A model generated the notes under the pieces. The model searched no databases. It had not been told where the DNA came from and was given only the letters and a program-made list of their open reading frames with translations. A DNA stretch of 64,000 bases from NCBI GenBank assembly GCA_024449915.1, contig JAMZAV010000366.1, forward strand, positions 372,001 to 436,000. Reading direction: 5' to 3'. The DNA comes from Sweltsa coloradensis (taxonomy: Eukaryota > Arthropoda > Insecta > Plecoptera > Chloroperlidae). The translations under genes and the position numbers were made by a program. Positions 53,580-63,530 of the stretch are shown piece by piece. The first letter of the stretch is position 1. Every line of letters starts with the position of its first letter.

Positions 53580-54930
53580 AACGTAAAAATTGCAGAAAGA
53601 TACTTGCAAAACGATTTTCTAAATTTACTCAGGTGGAACCATGACGTAAGGCTAATTGTAAATATTGAAAAAACAAAGATTGTGCACATTTCTATGCCGC
53701 TAAACGCGGGTCGAAATACTAATATCAATGTTATTGCCCACAATTTTGAATGCTTACATCTGAACGCGGGAAAAATTGATCTGAATTGTTCGTGTGATAC
53801 ATCAATTGCAACTGTTTACAGCCATCCGTATGTGGGGTTGGAGATTGATAGTAACTTTAGTTGGAATATACAAGCTGAGAAAATATGTAAACGCTTAAGG
53901 TCATGCGCTTACCAATTATATGCAGTTAAAAGTATTTTACCATTTAAATATGTAAAGATGGTTTATATAGCCCTTGCAGAGTCGGTTATTTCTTACGGTC
54001 TGTTAATTTGGGGAAACGCTTCGTTATCACAGCTAAATAGCATAATCTCTATTCAAAATAAAATAATGAAGATGATCACTTTTGAAAATAATTTAAGCAC
54101 TTTAGAATGTTATAGACTACAAAACATTTTACCTTTACAGAAATTATTCACATATAAATTAGTTTTGAAACATTTTTTCGTTAATACTCACAAAAATTGT
54201 ATAAATCACACTACTTCTACTCGCTCCAAATCTTCGGAAGTATACCAGTTTCCACGGGTTGCAAATAAGTATGGTAAAAGAACACTTGGCTACACTATAC
54301 CTTTCTTTTTTAGGTTGTGTTCCGTAAAGGCGACCGGTCGACCATTCTGGGCTCGACTGGGGATTGTTATTTTCATTGTTTCACTCAACGTCCGATTGTT
54401 GGGAACTGCCTTGGCTACGGAATGGTGCGTGCTTCTACAAGGCCGTGTTTTTATGAAAATTGTGATATCTCGTTAAAATATTACATAAATCATATCATTT
54501 TACTAAATAAATGAATGATTTGAATGAACGAATGATTAATTTATTGTGTACCCATGTGAATTACAGGAACATTCTCGGTAGTGGACAAAATTCCATGATT
54601 TTCAATGATATAATTTGAAATAACCGCGCTTTCCTCAAAGACCTGCCCACGACCGGAATAAAACTGTGGGCTTCTTGGTCTCGACCACAACAATCGAAAC
54701 AACTACGCATCGCATACGTTCCTTGCAAATCTGATCTATCATTGGTGCAAATTGTGTTTACTTAAATTTCATTGGTCGCATACTGGTCGTTCTGGTCGTC
54801 TTTGCGGAACACAACCTTAATAGTATTCCGAAGAACATCAGAGATTTAGAGACTATTTATGAAATCAAGAGAGCTAAAGGCGTTTTTATTAAGATAATTA
54901 TTATTATAATTATTATTATTAGTTAGGGTT
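53580..54930 (+). pseudogene. 5'-truncated LINE, interrupted by a MITE
   Basis: The open frame from ~53604 covers the end of the palm and the downstream RT region: VNIEKTKIVHIS, YVGLEIDSNFSWNIQAEKIC, CAYQLYAVKSIL, ALAESVISYGLLIWGNAS and KRTLGYTIPFFF. At 54313 it is broken by a 504-bp MITE. From 54820 the frame resumes (NSIPKNIRDLETIYEIKRAK) and ends in an (ATT)n tail. Close matches to the LINE at 16.9-17.2 kb put them in the same family. The catalytic YADD part is missing. Confidence 0.85.
54313..54816. mobile_element. MITE with TTA target duplication (PIF/Harbinger-like), inside a LINE frame
   Basis: The termini are GGTTGTGTTCCGTAAAGGCG and CGTCTTTGCGGAACACAACC, a ~27-bp imperfect inverted repeat. 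TTA lies on both sides (54310-54312 and 54817-54819). It is 504 bp long and has no transposase. Removing the element and one TTA joins the two LINE segments in a single reading frame, which confirms both borders. Confidence 0.93.
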
Positions 54931-54956
54931 GTTGTGTATTTGTACTTGTGTATTTG

Positions 54957-55743
54957 TAGGGATGGGATTTGACCAGTCAAATTCAAATTTGGTCAATTGA
55001 CGGTCAAATGTAAAAAATCATAAATTTTATTTTATTAAATAGGTAATTAGTAGGCCTATATTTATTTTTTAAATTTTGTGGTGACAAAAGCTTTTTTTAT
55101 TTAAAAGCTTGTTATGCATATTAAGTGGCATATCATCATCGTCATCATCATCATCGTCGATGCTGTCATCAGTCCCTTTCTCCGATTCAGCTTACCCAGA
55201 AGCTATTATATTCTATTTGTCTATCATAATTCATAATATATAAATAATAATTAAAATAAAATATTACCTAATTAAAACATTTTTAATTGAAAAAGAAAGA
55301 AAGAAATGTTATCGTTTACATAACAATTCAAATTCAAATATAAAAATTCAAATAATTTTAAGTTTTAAATGCAATATACACATGTTATCTATAAGTCAAT
55401 TGACAGGTCAATAGACCATTTTCAGAATTAGCTGCGCATGCGCGATCCGTTGCAAAGCATTATGGGAGAAAGGTGCATTCACATGCTAAATGCCATTTGA
55501 TTGGGATTGTGACTGACTGCACTGCCATTGTTGGAAACGCAGTTCTCCACACACCCGAGCATATGGCATTTAGCGTGTAATTGCCCTTTCTCCCATAATG
55601 CTTTGCGCGCGCGATATTTTGAATGATGATTGATGATTTGATGATTTTGAAAATCGTCTATTGACCAAAAGTATTTGACCAGTCAATTGACCAAAAGTAT
55701 TTGACCAGTCATTTGACCGGTCAATTGGCATTGTGCAACCCTA
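54957..55743. mobile_element. hAT-like element with exact 8-bp target duplication
   Basis: The target duplication TGTATTTG is at 54949-54956 and 55744-55751. The ends TAGGGATGGGATTTGACC and CATTGTGCAACCCTA are short inverted repeats. The subterminal regions are packed with TTGACC/GGTCAA words on both sides. 787 bp, no transposase frame. Confidence 0.9.
55408..55672. repeat. Palindromic insertion nested in the hAT-like element
   Basis: GTCAATAGACCATTTTCAGA and GAAAATCGTCTATTGAC face each other. Inside, GCAAAGCATTATGGGAGAAA and TTTCTCCCATAATGCTTTGC form near-perfect arms, with GCTAAATGCCAT / ATGGCATTTAGC next to the loop. GCGCATGCGCG marks the left arm. Confidence 0.8.
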
Positions 55744-56149
55744 TGTATTTGTTACATAAGTGTTTCATAATTTAATGTACATGAATTAGCACTCTTTTCA
55801 CTGTTCTATATCTGTTCTATTCAATGTTTATTCACTGTATTATCTGCAAACTGTTGCTTCACAAAAATGTTTTTGGCTGGTATAAGTATTTAATTTGCAC
55901 ATTAATTACTTGTTTTTATCTACTATTTTAATCTTTTATTTTAGTGTTATATATTTTTATTTTATTTTTTATTACACGCTGAGTCATTCACTGCTTACTG
56001 TTACTAACTGTTACTTCACTAATAGACCGAGAGCCAGTGACAGTTTCTATTGCCTCATAAGGTACATATGTTTTGACCATTGGAATAGAAGCGGAAATTC
56101 AAGTCATTTTAAAAAATGCGCGTCTTACGAGTCACAGTGGGGGCGTTTA

Positions 56150-56935
56150 CCCGTCAGACGCCCCTAAAGTGGGCCCCAAAAAGGGTCAATACTGCCCTTA
56201 TTAAGTATACATGATTAAAACATACGAAACGTTATAAAATAAGTTAGCCCAAAAAAGAATATCACTCGTACAAGGGGCTGCGTTGGGCCGTTGACCCGTC
56301 AGACGCCCCCAAAGTGGGCCTCCCAAAAAAAGTCAAATCTGCCCTCAATAGGTACACATGATTCAAACATACGTCATGTTATGGAAAAAGTTACCAGGAA
56401 AACGAATATCACTCGTCAGACGAGCTGCGTTGGGGCTATGACCCGTTCGGTAACTCTCCAAGTGGGCCCCAAAAAAAGTCAAATCTGCCCTTATTAAGTA
56501 TACACGATTAAAACATACGAAACTTTATAGTGAAAATTACCAGAAAAACGAATATCACTCGTCAGACGGGCTGCGTTGGGCCGTTGACCCCAAGGCGCCC
56601 CCAAAGTGGACCCCCCCAAAAAAGTCAAATCTGCCCTCAATAGGTACACATGATTCAAACATACGTCATTTTATAGAAAAAGTTACCAGGAAAACGAATA
56701 TCACTCGTCAGACGAGCTGCGTTGGGGCTTTGAACCGTTAAGTAACCCCCGAAGGGGCCCAAAAAAAGGTCGCTTTTGTCCCCATAGAGTAAACATAATT
56801 CAAACATACATCATTTTATAGAGTCAGTTACCAAGAAATCGAATATCACTCGTCAGATGGGTTGCGTCTTGCGTTGGGGCTTTGACCCGTCAGGTAACCT
56901 CTAAAGTGGGCCCCCAAAGATGTCAAATCTGCCCT
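56150..56935. repeat. Left-arm tandem array, six ~145-bp units
   Basis: A GACCCGTCAGACGCCCCCAA-type motif recurs near 56156, 56293, 56441, 56585, 56735 and 56887. Each is followed by AGTGGGCCCC, GTCAAATCTGCCCT, AACATACG, GAATATCACTCGTCAGACG and GCTGCGTTGGGGC. Units differ by small changes. Confidence 0.93.
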
Positions 56936-56944
56936 TTAGACTGT

Positions 56945-57390
56945 TTACCAAGCTCGAGTCAACTTTTTTTTACAATGTTAAATGCCCATTTAAAAGCACG
57001 ATTGATCGTCAAATTCAGCTAATTTCACATTCAGAACGTACCGCTTTTTGACCTTTAATTTTCAGCCAAAAAAACTGTATTTTTCGGAGGCTGTTCAGAA
57101 AGGATGAGCGTATGTCGCTATCAAAGCACATTTTGAGATTTCAAATAATTATCTCCTACACAAAATTGGTAAATTACTACAAATAAACAGTTTGGTGTCA
57201 TATTTACGGCCATTTAATAAGAAAAGTGAGCAATATTTGGAAAATGTGCCTAGATACCCCCCTATTACACATTCTTACTTAACATTTTGGTGCAAAGCAC
57301 AACCTGATAGGACCACCGAAAGAGCTTACAAGTGATCCAGAGTCCAGACTTTATCTCTGCGCTCTGCGTCAAAGCCTGGTTTTCTCGAGC
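56945..57390. repeat. ~440-bp repeat with an inverted partner at 62690-63130
   Basis: Blocks ACCAAGCTCGAGTCAAC-like, ATGCCCATTTAAAA-like, TCTCCTACACAAAATTGG-like, AAGTGAGCAATATTTGG and GTGATCCAGAGTCCAG-like recur in reverse order and orientation at 62690-63130. The partner lies outside the right end of the 4.45-kb foldback. Confidence 0.8.
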
Positions 57391-57479
57391 TTAGCCAACA
57401 GTCTTAAGGTCCCCCGTCTGGGCCCGGGGTAAAATTTGCCCCAGAGCATGGCTCTGCTAATCGTAAAAGGCGATTCAAG

Positions 57480-57781
57480 AGAAAAAGTCTGCCTCGCAAA
57501 CATCAGCTAGTGAGCTGGGTGGTGTGTTGCTCCCCGAATCTGGAGACGAGCTCTGGCAATCGTCGTCGGGGACCTTGCCCCCTTCCCTTGACGACCTCCC
57601 CGACGACGATGACAATGACATTCCCGACGACGATGACAATGACATAACGAATGATGACAAAGATGATGACGACCGCGACGTGAGAAACCCCCTTTCCTCC
57701 CCTTACCTGTGGCTGGTTCTGACCAGCATAGGCCCCTCTCTACCCCGCCCCCCCAGGTTAGAGTGGTGCATTGTGATCTAA
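57480..57781 (+). pseudogene. Acidic, Asp-rich reading-frame remnant inside the foldback
   Basis: The frame encodes a Ser/Gly/Leu stretch followed by repeats of the type DDDDNDIP and DDDDRDV, then a stop. The Asp part comes from a 21-bp minisatellite (GACGACGATGACAATGACAT) at 57598-57650. Acidic N-termini like this occur in piggyBac-type transposases, but no catalytic region follows. A second short frame at 58033-58230 is also acidic and unrecognised. Function unknown. Confidence 0.35.
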
Positions 57782-58164
57782 CGGTTGACGCGTCCTTAAT
57801 CCAAATAATCCAAAAAGTCTTAAGGTATACACAATTGAAACATTTGGCTTTCTATAGTAAAAGTGACCATGAAAAAGAATATTACTCATCATTATTTCAT
57901 CATTTTTGGTGTTTATGTGGGCCAATATTATATATATAATGTCATATATAATATGATAAACCTTGGTTTTATTGTAGGCGACAATGACGCTGATAAATTG
58001 GTTCTATAGACAGAAATTTTAAAAATGCCATTATGTATTATGCATTATGTGTTAAATACAGACCAAGATGGTTCCTCTATGATCTGTCCCCTTCGTCACT
58101 TGATGAGATTATGCAATGCGATTTAGAAGTAGAGGATTTCGATAAAGATGATGTTGACATGTTT

Positions 58165-59440
58165 CAGAAGCAGCGTACAGTGATGACGAATGTGATTAGT
58201 TTAAATTTTTTCACAATTTATTTATTCTAATCCTCAATTGTCTTTAATGAAAAGTATTTGCATGTTTCAACGCATGTAAAAGATTATTGCGTGTGTAATG
58301 ATACTAGGAAAACGCTTAAGTCCCGCCGCGTTGTTGGATGAGCGTAATTGGTGCATTGAGCAGCCATGTGTTATGCGAATTTTTTGTTGTTCTGTGGCAA
58401 AATCATTACATAATTGAAATTTTTTAAATTAAATTAAATTAAATTAAAAATTAACTTTAATTTTTTAAAAATTAATTGAAATTGTTAAAAAAAGAAAAAA
58501 AGCGTAAAATTGCGATTTTTATAAGAAATAACTTCTCGATTGCGCTCAAATTTAACACTTATCTATTAATTCATAAAATAAGGGTTCTGTGAAAAATCAT
58601 TACAATCGGATAAAACATGTAGGTGTTATAAGTCAAAAAATTGTTTAAAAAAGAAAAAACCTGTAAAATTTTGATTTTTATGATAAATATTTTTTCAATT
58701 GCGCTCAAATTTCACACGAGTATCTTAATTCATAAAATAAAGGTTCTGTGCAAAAATCATTAAAATCGAATAAAGCATGTAGGTGTTATAAGTCGAAGAA
58801 ATTTTTAAAAAATCGAAAAAAAATCGTAAAATTGCGTTTCATGAGAAAAATTTTTCCGATTGCGCTCAAAAACTTGGCAGTTCTAAGTTCAGAGATTTCG
58901 AAGGTCTCCATAAAATTTCATCGCAATCGGATTATCGGTTTAGCCGGAATCGTGTGGACAAACAGACAAAAATACAGGAAGGAAAAAAAACATTCCGGAT
59001 TTTTTTCTCCAGTGTAGTGAAATGGAATCTTCGCTTCGCTCGCTACGCTCATCCAATGATGATGATGATGATGATTACTAATAAAATGTTAAAGCGTACA
59101 AGCGTACAGTGATTATGAATGTGGTAAAAAGTTATACCAAACCAATTTATATATTCTAATCTTCAATTGTTTGTAACTTATAAACACTATTGCATGATTT
59201 AACACATTAAAAATTCTTACTTATGATATGATGATGATTACTTCTGAAGATTACTATGATTAAAAGTTCAAACATACTGTGATAATGAATGTATGGAAGT
59301 TTTGATGTTTGGAGTTAATTATGACATACCAATTTATATATTCTAACCCTCAATTGTTTGTAACTTATAAAACTATTTGCATGATTCAACACATATTAAA
59401 GATTATTGATAATAGGAGGTTATCATATGATGATAATTAC
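58165..59440 (+). repeat. Three degenerate ~160-bp repeats split by a nested element
   Basis: Copies at ~58165-58300, ~59095-59240 and ~59270-59430 share ACAGTGAT.A.GAATGT, AATTTAT.TATTCTAA.CCTC, and AATTGTTTGTAACTTAT-like blocks ending in CATG.TT.AACACAT. The first is separated from the others by the CGCTTCGCTCGCT-ended element. Confidence 0.65.
58303..59058 (+). mobile_element. CGCTTCGCTCGCT-ended non-autonomous element
   Basis: It starts ACTAGGAAAACGCTTAAGTC and TTGGATGAGCG and ends CGCTCGCTACGCTCATCCAA, so the tips TTGGATGAGCG and CGCTCATCCAA are inverted. Inside are two or three copies of an ATCATTA.AATCGGATAAA..CATGTAGG block. One of these is the empty counterpart of the 38-kb palindrome insertion. 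Confidence 0.75.
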
Positions 59441-59899
59441 TTACGTAACTTATGATGACTATGATCTCATTACTTATTTGATAAAAGTAAATGAGTGTCA
59501 ATGATTATCTTGTATCGTTATACAATATGCAAAAGTTTAAGCTAATCTGTGATTTAAAAGTCAGAAACCGTCATAGTATCATGTAACAAATAGTAAATAA
59601 AACACAACTCTGCATTGGTAAAAAAATAAAAATACAACACTCTTTACAGTTTACACCCTAACATACTATACATACGCCATTATTATTTAAATAATTACCA
59701 TAAGACGAAGTGTGGATTTATTCATCGATCTAGATATTCCCATAAAATAAAAAAAGAGGTAGTTGCAGGGCTCAATGACACAAAATATGCATAAACATCA
59801 TGACTTCATATTATCGCCACAATCAGATTAAATCCAACATAATTTCGTAAGTATTCGAGACAAAACATTTTTAAACATTTTTTTTTTTTGGGGGGGGGG

Positions 59900-60375
59900 T
59901 CCGGGGCCGTCTGACGTGTCAAAGCCGCAACGCAGATCGTCTGACGACTAATATTAGTCCTCCTGGTAATTTTAACTTTAAAATGACGTATGTTTTAATC
60001 ATGAATACCTTTTGAGGGCAGATTTGACCTTTTATGGGCCCACTTCGGGGGCGTTAGACGGGTCAAAGCCCAAACGCAGCCCGTCTGACGATTGATATTC
60101 GTTTTCCTGGTAACTTTCACTATAAAATGACGTATGTTTGAATCATGTATACTTTATGAGGGCAGAGTTGACTTTTTTTGGGGCCCACTTTGGGGGCGTC
60201 TGACGGGGCAACGGCCCAACGCAGCCCCTTGTACGAGTGATATTCTTTTTTGGGCTAACTTATTTTATAACGTTTCGTATGTTTTAATCATGTATACTTA
60301 ATAAGGGCAGATTTGACCCTTTTTGGGGCCCACTTTGGGGGCGTCTGACGAGTAAACGCCCCCACTGTGACTCGT
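59900..60375. repeat. Right-arm tandem array of the 4.45-kb foldback
   Basis: Inverted units of the left-arm repeat: GGGGCCCACTTTGGGGGCGT followed by CTGACG at ~60188 and ~60330, with relatives at ~60045 and ~59915. The inner unit is truncated next to a G-run at 59891-59899. Confidence 0.9.
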
Positions 60376-60689
60376 AAGACGCGCATTTTTTAAAATGACA
60401 TGAATTTCCGCTTCTATTCCAATGGTCAAAACATATGTACCTTATGAGGCAATAGAAACTGTCACTGGCTCTCCGTCCATAATTATTGTATTGCTATCTA
60501 GAATTTTGAAATATTGAATTAGTTAAAAATCATTATTTCACATGCATGATTTTCTTTAATGTAACATGTTCCACAGTTAAGCTGTCCTGTGCAGCTTGTG
60601 GATGGCCGAACTTGTTTGATAAAAAAATGTATAAGAGATATGTATTTCAATTTAAAAAAAATAAATTAAAATTATTATTATTATTATTA

Positions 60690-60925
60690 TTGTATGTTTT
60701 TGTAAAGGGTTGTAGTATTTTTGTTTTGTAATTGATTACCTATGTAAGCACCGTATATTCATTTAATAGTTTGAATGTTTTTTATTTTGATTTCATTGCA
60801 TTAAGCCTTACGCTACGAATGAGATGTGATAGCATTTATATGACCCACTGATGAGCCATTTGGCTTAGTGGGAGGAAATGTATGTGAATATTGTTCCAAT
60901 TTAGTTTTTTTTTGCTTCAATAAAT
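60690..60925 (+). mobile_element. LINE 3' UTR, solitary copy
   Basis: It matches the reverse complement of 15828-16030 along ~200 bases (GATTACCTATGTAAGCACC-like, TTAAGCCTTACGCTACGAAT, GATGAGCCATTTGGCTTAGT). A CCCACT/AGTGGG stem lies at 60844-60849 and 60867-60872, then CAATAAA. An (ATT)n tail follows at 60945-60980. It is a severely 5'-truncated LINE. Confidence 0.8.
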
Positions 60926-60984
60926 TTAAAAAAATATATATATTATTATTATTATTATTATTTTATTATTATTACGTATTATTA

Positions 60985-62689
60985 TTTGTTAAGGCACTTT
61001 AACAGCAAAGATTGCCACTCAAATTTGATAAAGATAAATTTACATTATGTATTTCTCAATTTTGGGCTGAAGATTAATTTTTACAACAACTATTATTACA
61101 CGTAGAATGGTACCTCACTTTTTGTACACTTGCCACTTCAATTGAACATTACAATGATGTGTATTCTCGGCAAATAGCCGGCTGTTACGTTAGACCGTGC
61201 AGATTCGGTTGCGCTGTACCACTTGCTGATCGCTGTGGCAAAAACAGCACACAACGCGGCCCTTTCAGCAAAGTGTTCCAAGTCCGATGAGCCATAGCTT
61301 CACCCCACGTGGAGTTCAAAGCCGGCAAAACTATGGACACTAGGTGCTGTGGGTTTCCACAGAACAAAGCACAATCTGGCTAGTGAGCCCCTAGTCCAGC
61401 TACGGAGCGTGTCTTCACCCCCATAAACTGCACGTAGAATGAAGGAAGGTCAGGGACCTGTCGCAGTAGAGTGCTTGTTTCAGTGTCCGGTGCTATACTG
61501 TTAGTCTGTTACTGTGTTTTATGCACCTGAACATGTGTAATGAGTACATAAATAATTAATTTAAAAAGTTTTGTGAGTGACGATGGAGTGAAATATTTGT
61601 TTGGCAAGGTTACTATGCAAGAATCTAAGGTCGACCGATTTATTTAGATAGTTTGTGAAGTTACAAACACATAACATATTATTATTGTTGATTATTGGTG
61701 CGTCGAGTCAATTCTTGTATCATGTCGTGTTAAGTGCAAACAATATGCATGCTTTCTGTGTTAACGGACAAGCAGTGTAGTGATCGTAACCTTCAGAGAG
61801 GAAAAACAATTTGAAAACTAACTTAATGTTGCTTTTTATTTCTTTATGATGTTATAAGAGATTACAGGGATTGAATGAGTCCCACTGTCGCTCTATACCC
61901 AAATGGTTTACCATCCTTCGAAAAGTCCACTCGTCAGCTCGTCTTTGCAAATTACAAAAGTCTCCTCTGACGAGTTGAAAAATCCAATCCCGTGTTGGGT
62001 TACTATTTAACCTTTATTCACTATTGAAATTTGCCTGAACGTGTTGTAGGCCACCTAACAAGGGCATTTTTTTTTAAAAATCCTTTGGTGAAAAAATGCT
62101 TCCAGCGGCTGGGGCTTTGCTCCGGACTGCCGCCACAACCTCTTTAAACAGCTCCTTTACCCAACAACCAGACACTGAAAGATTTTTCTCAAACAAGCAA
62201 AAATATGAGTTCCAAAATTACACCTAAGGACATCACTACTTTTTTCATTATTATCGATATAACCAGTTACAAATTGAAGCCCGTTCCAACATAAGATGGA
62301 ATCTCTAATGTGGTAAATGAAATCCAAAACAATACAATCTAATGCCACTCTCTGCCTCGTCCTGTTTGTGTTGTCTTTTTTTTTGTTTCCCGCTATAGGC
62401 CAAGTTTGCTCCCGAACATTAATCTCGAGTAAGACACCTTGTGACCAATATCAGTCTGCAGGAAATACAAATTACGTGTTTCAGGCCATTTTCAACCAAT
62501 TATTGATATTTTGATTATTGATAATGACTTTTGATTATAGATATTTAATCTAATTTTGATTATTGATCGATGATATCGATTGTGTATCCCCAATTACATC
62601 CTTCTTGGTAATCTGTATATAATATTTTGACTGAACAATTAGCTCATATTACAGATACAAAATGTAGAAGATTTACAGAAAGGTATTAA
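60985..62689. other. Sequence without recognised gene
   Basis: 61140-61480 is GC-richer than its surroundings and open on the minus strand for 60 codons, with no domain I recognise. 62560-62600 carries ATCGAT-rich sequence ending TGTGTATCCCC, a hAT-like end. AT-rich otherwise. Confidence 0.35.
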
Positions 62690-63130
62690 TACGGTTGGCC
62701 GAGCTCGAGAAGAACAGGTTTTTACGCAGAGCGCTGAAGTCAATCCTGGATCACTTGGAAAGTCAATCGTTTGTCCCATCAGGTTGTGGTTTTGTAATGT
62801 AAGAACGTATAATATGAGGAATCAAAGCACGTTTTTCAAATATTGCTCACTTTTCTTATTAACTGACCGTAAATATGCCACCATACAGTTAATTTGTAGT
62901 AATTTCCCAATTTTGTGCAAGAGACAATTATTTCAAATTTCAAAATGTGCTCTGATAATGACATGCGCCCATCCTATCTGAACATCCTCCCAAAAATGCA
63001 GATTTTTTGGATGAAAAGTAAAGATCAACAGGCGGTCCAGACTGTATGTGAAATTAGCTGGCTCAGACGATCGAGGGTATTTTTAATGGGCATTTACCAT
63101 TGTAAAAAAAGTTGTACCAAGCTCGGCAAA
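62690..63130. repeat. Inverted partner of 56945-57390
   Basis: See the entry at 56945. Matching includes CTGGATCACTTGG, CCATCAGGTTGTG, AAATATTGCTCACTTTTCTT and TTAATGGGCATTTA. Beyond ~63135 the similarity stops. Confidence 0.8.
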
Positions 63131-63189
63131 CAGTATTATAGATCTACCAACACCACAAAAGCCATGGCCAAAACGGACGAGTCGAAGTT

Positions 63190-63530
63190 GTCTTGAATGC
63201 AGGCGAAGAGCGCATACGCGCGTGCCGCGAGTGATCGGCAGAGGAGCTGGAGCGGCGAGGTCATCGCTCCCGCCGTATGCCGTAAGGAGATGTGTTCCTC
63301 ACGGCTGCCTGCTAGAACTGAGCCGTACGGCGCCCGTATCTACGGAACTCCCCTAAAACCGAGAATGAACTTGGCCCGGAGGCGCGCGCACGTAATGGCG
63401 CGGGCACAGAAAATAGAGTACACTACGTGGGCAGATACGTAACCTCCATGTTAAATGTGCTTCGCGGGTTTTTTCGTACTTGTTTGCAACAACCGCATTG
63501 CCGCGCTAGTGTAGCGCGCTGTGCGAGTTA
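63190..63530. promoter_or_regulatory. CpG-rich island of unknown function
   Basis: This is the most CpG-dense stretch in the window, with words such as GCGCATACGCGCGTGCCGCG and GGAGGCGCGCGCACGTAATG. Open frames across it are expected from its base composition. It could be a promoter or 5' exon for the minus-strand zinc-finger locus or for a plus-strand gene beyond the window, or GC-rich transposon sequence. Confidence 0.25.

Larger units (their letters stand above)
56022..60478. mobile_element. 4.45-kb foldback element with tandem-repeat arms
   Basis: The outer 110 bases are inverted copies: GAGAGCCAGTGACAGTTTCT at ~56028 and AGAAACTGTCACTGGCTCTC at ~60455, through TATGTTTTGACCATTGGAAT to GTCTTACGAGTCACAGTGGG. 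Inward of these, each arm consists of tandem ~145-bp units (six on the left, about four on the right). The middle (57.4-59.9 kb) holds an acidic reading-frame remnant and other repeats. The plan resembles Drosophila FB elements, but the sequence family is unknown. Flanking duplication is unclear. Confidence 0.85.

Noticed and set aside
56150..56935. CRISPR-like regular repeats
   Set aside because: Repeats are contiguous ~145-bp units without unique spacers, in eukaryotic DNA; they form a transposon arm.
63197..63442. 81-codon protein on the plus strand
   Set aside because: CpG-rich composition reduces stop codons; residues are Arg/Ala-rich with no domain, and no splice or start context supports it.
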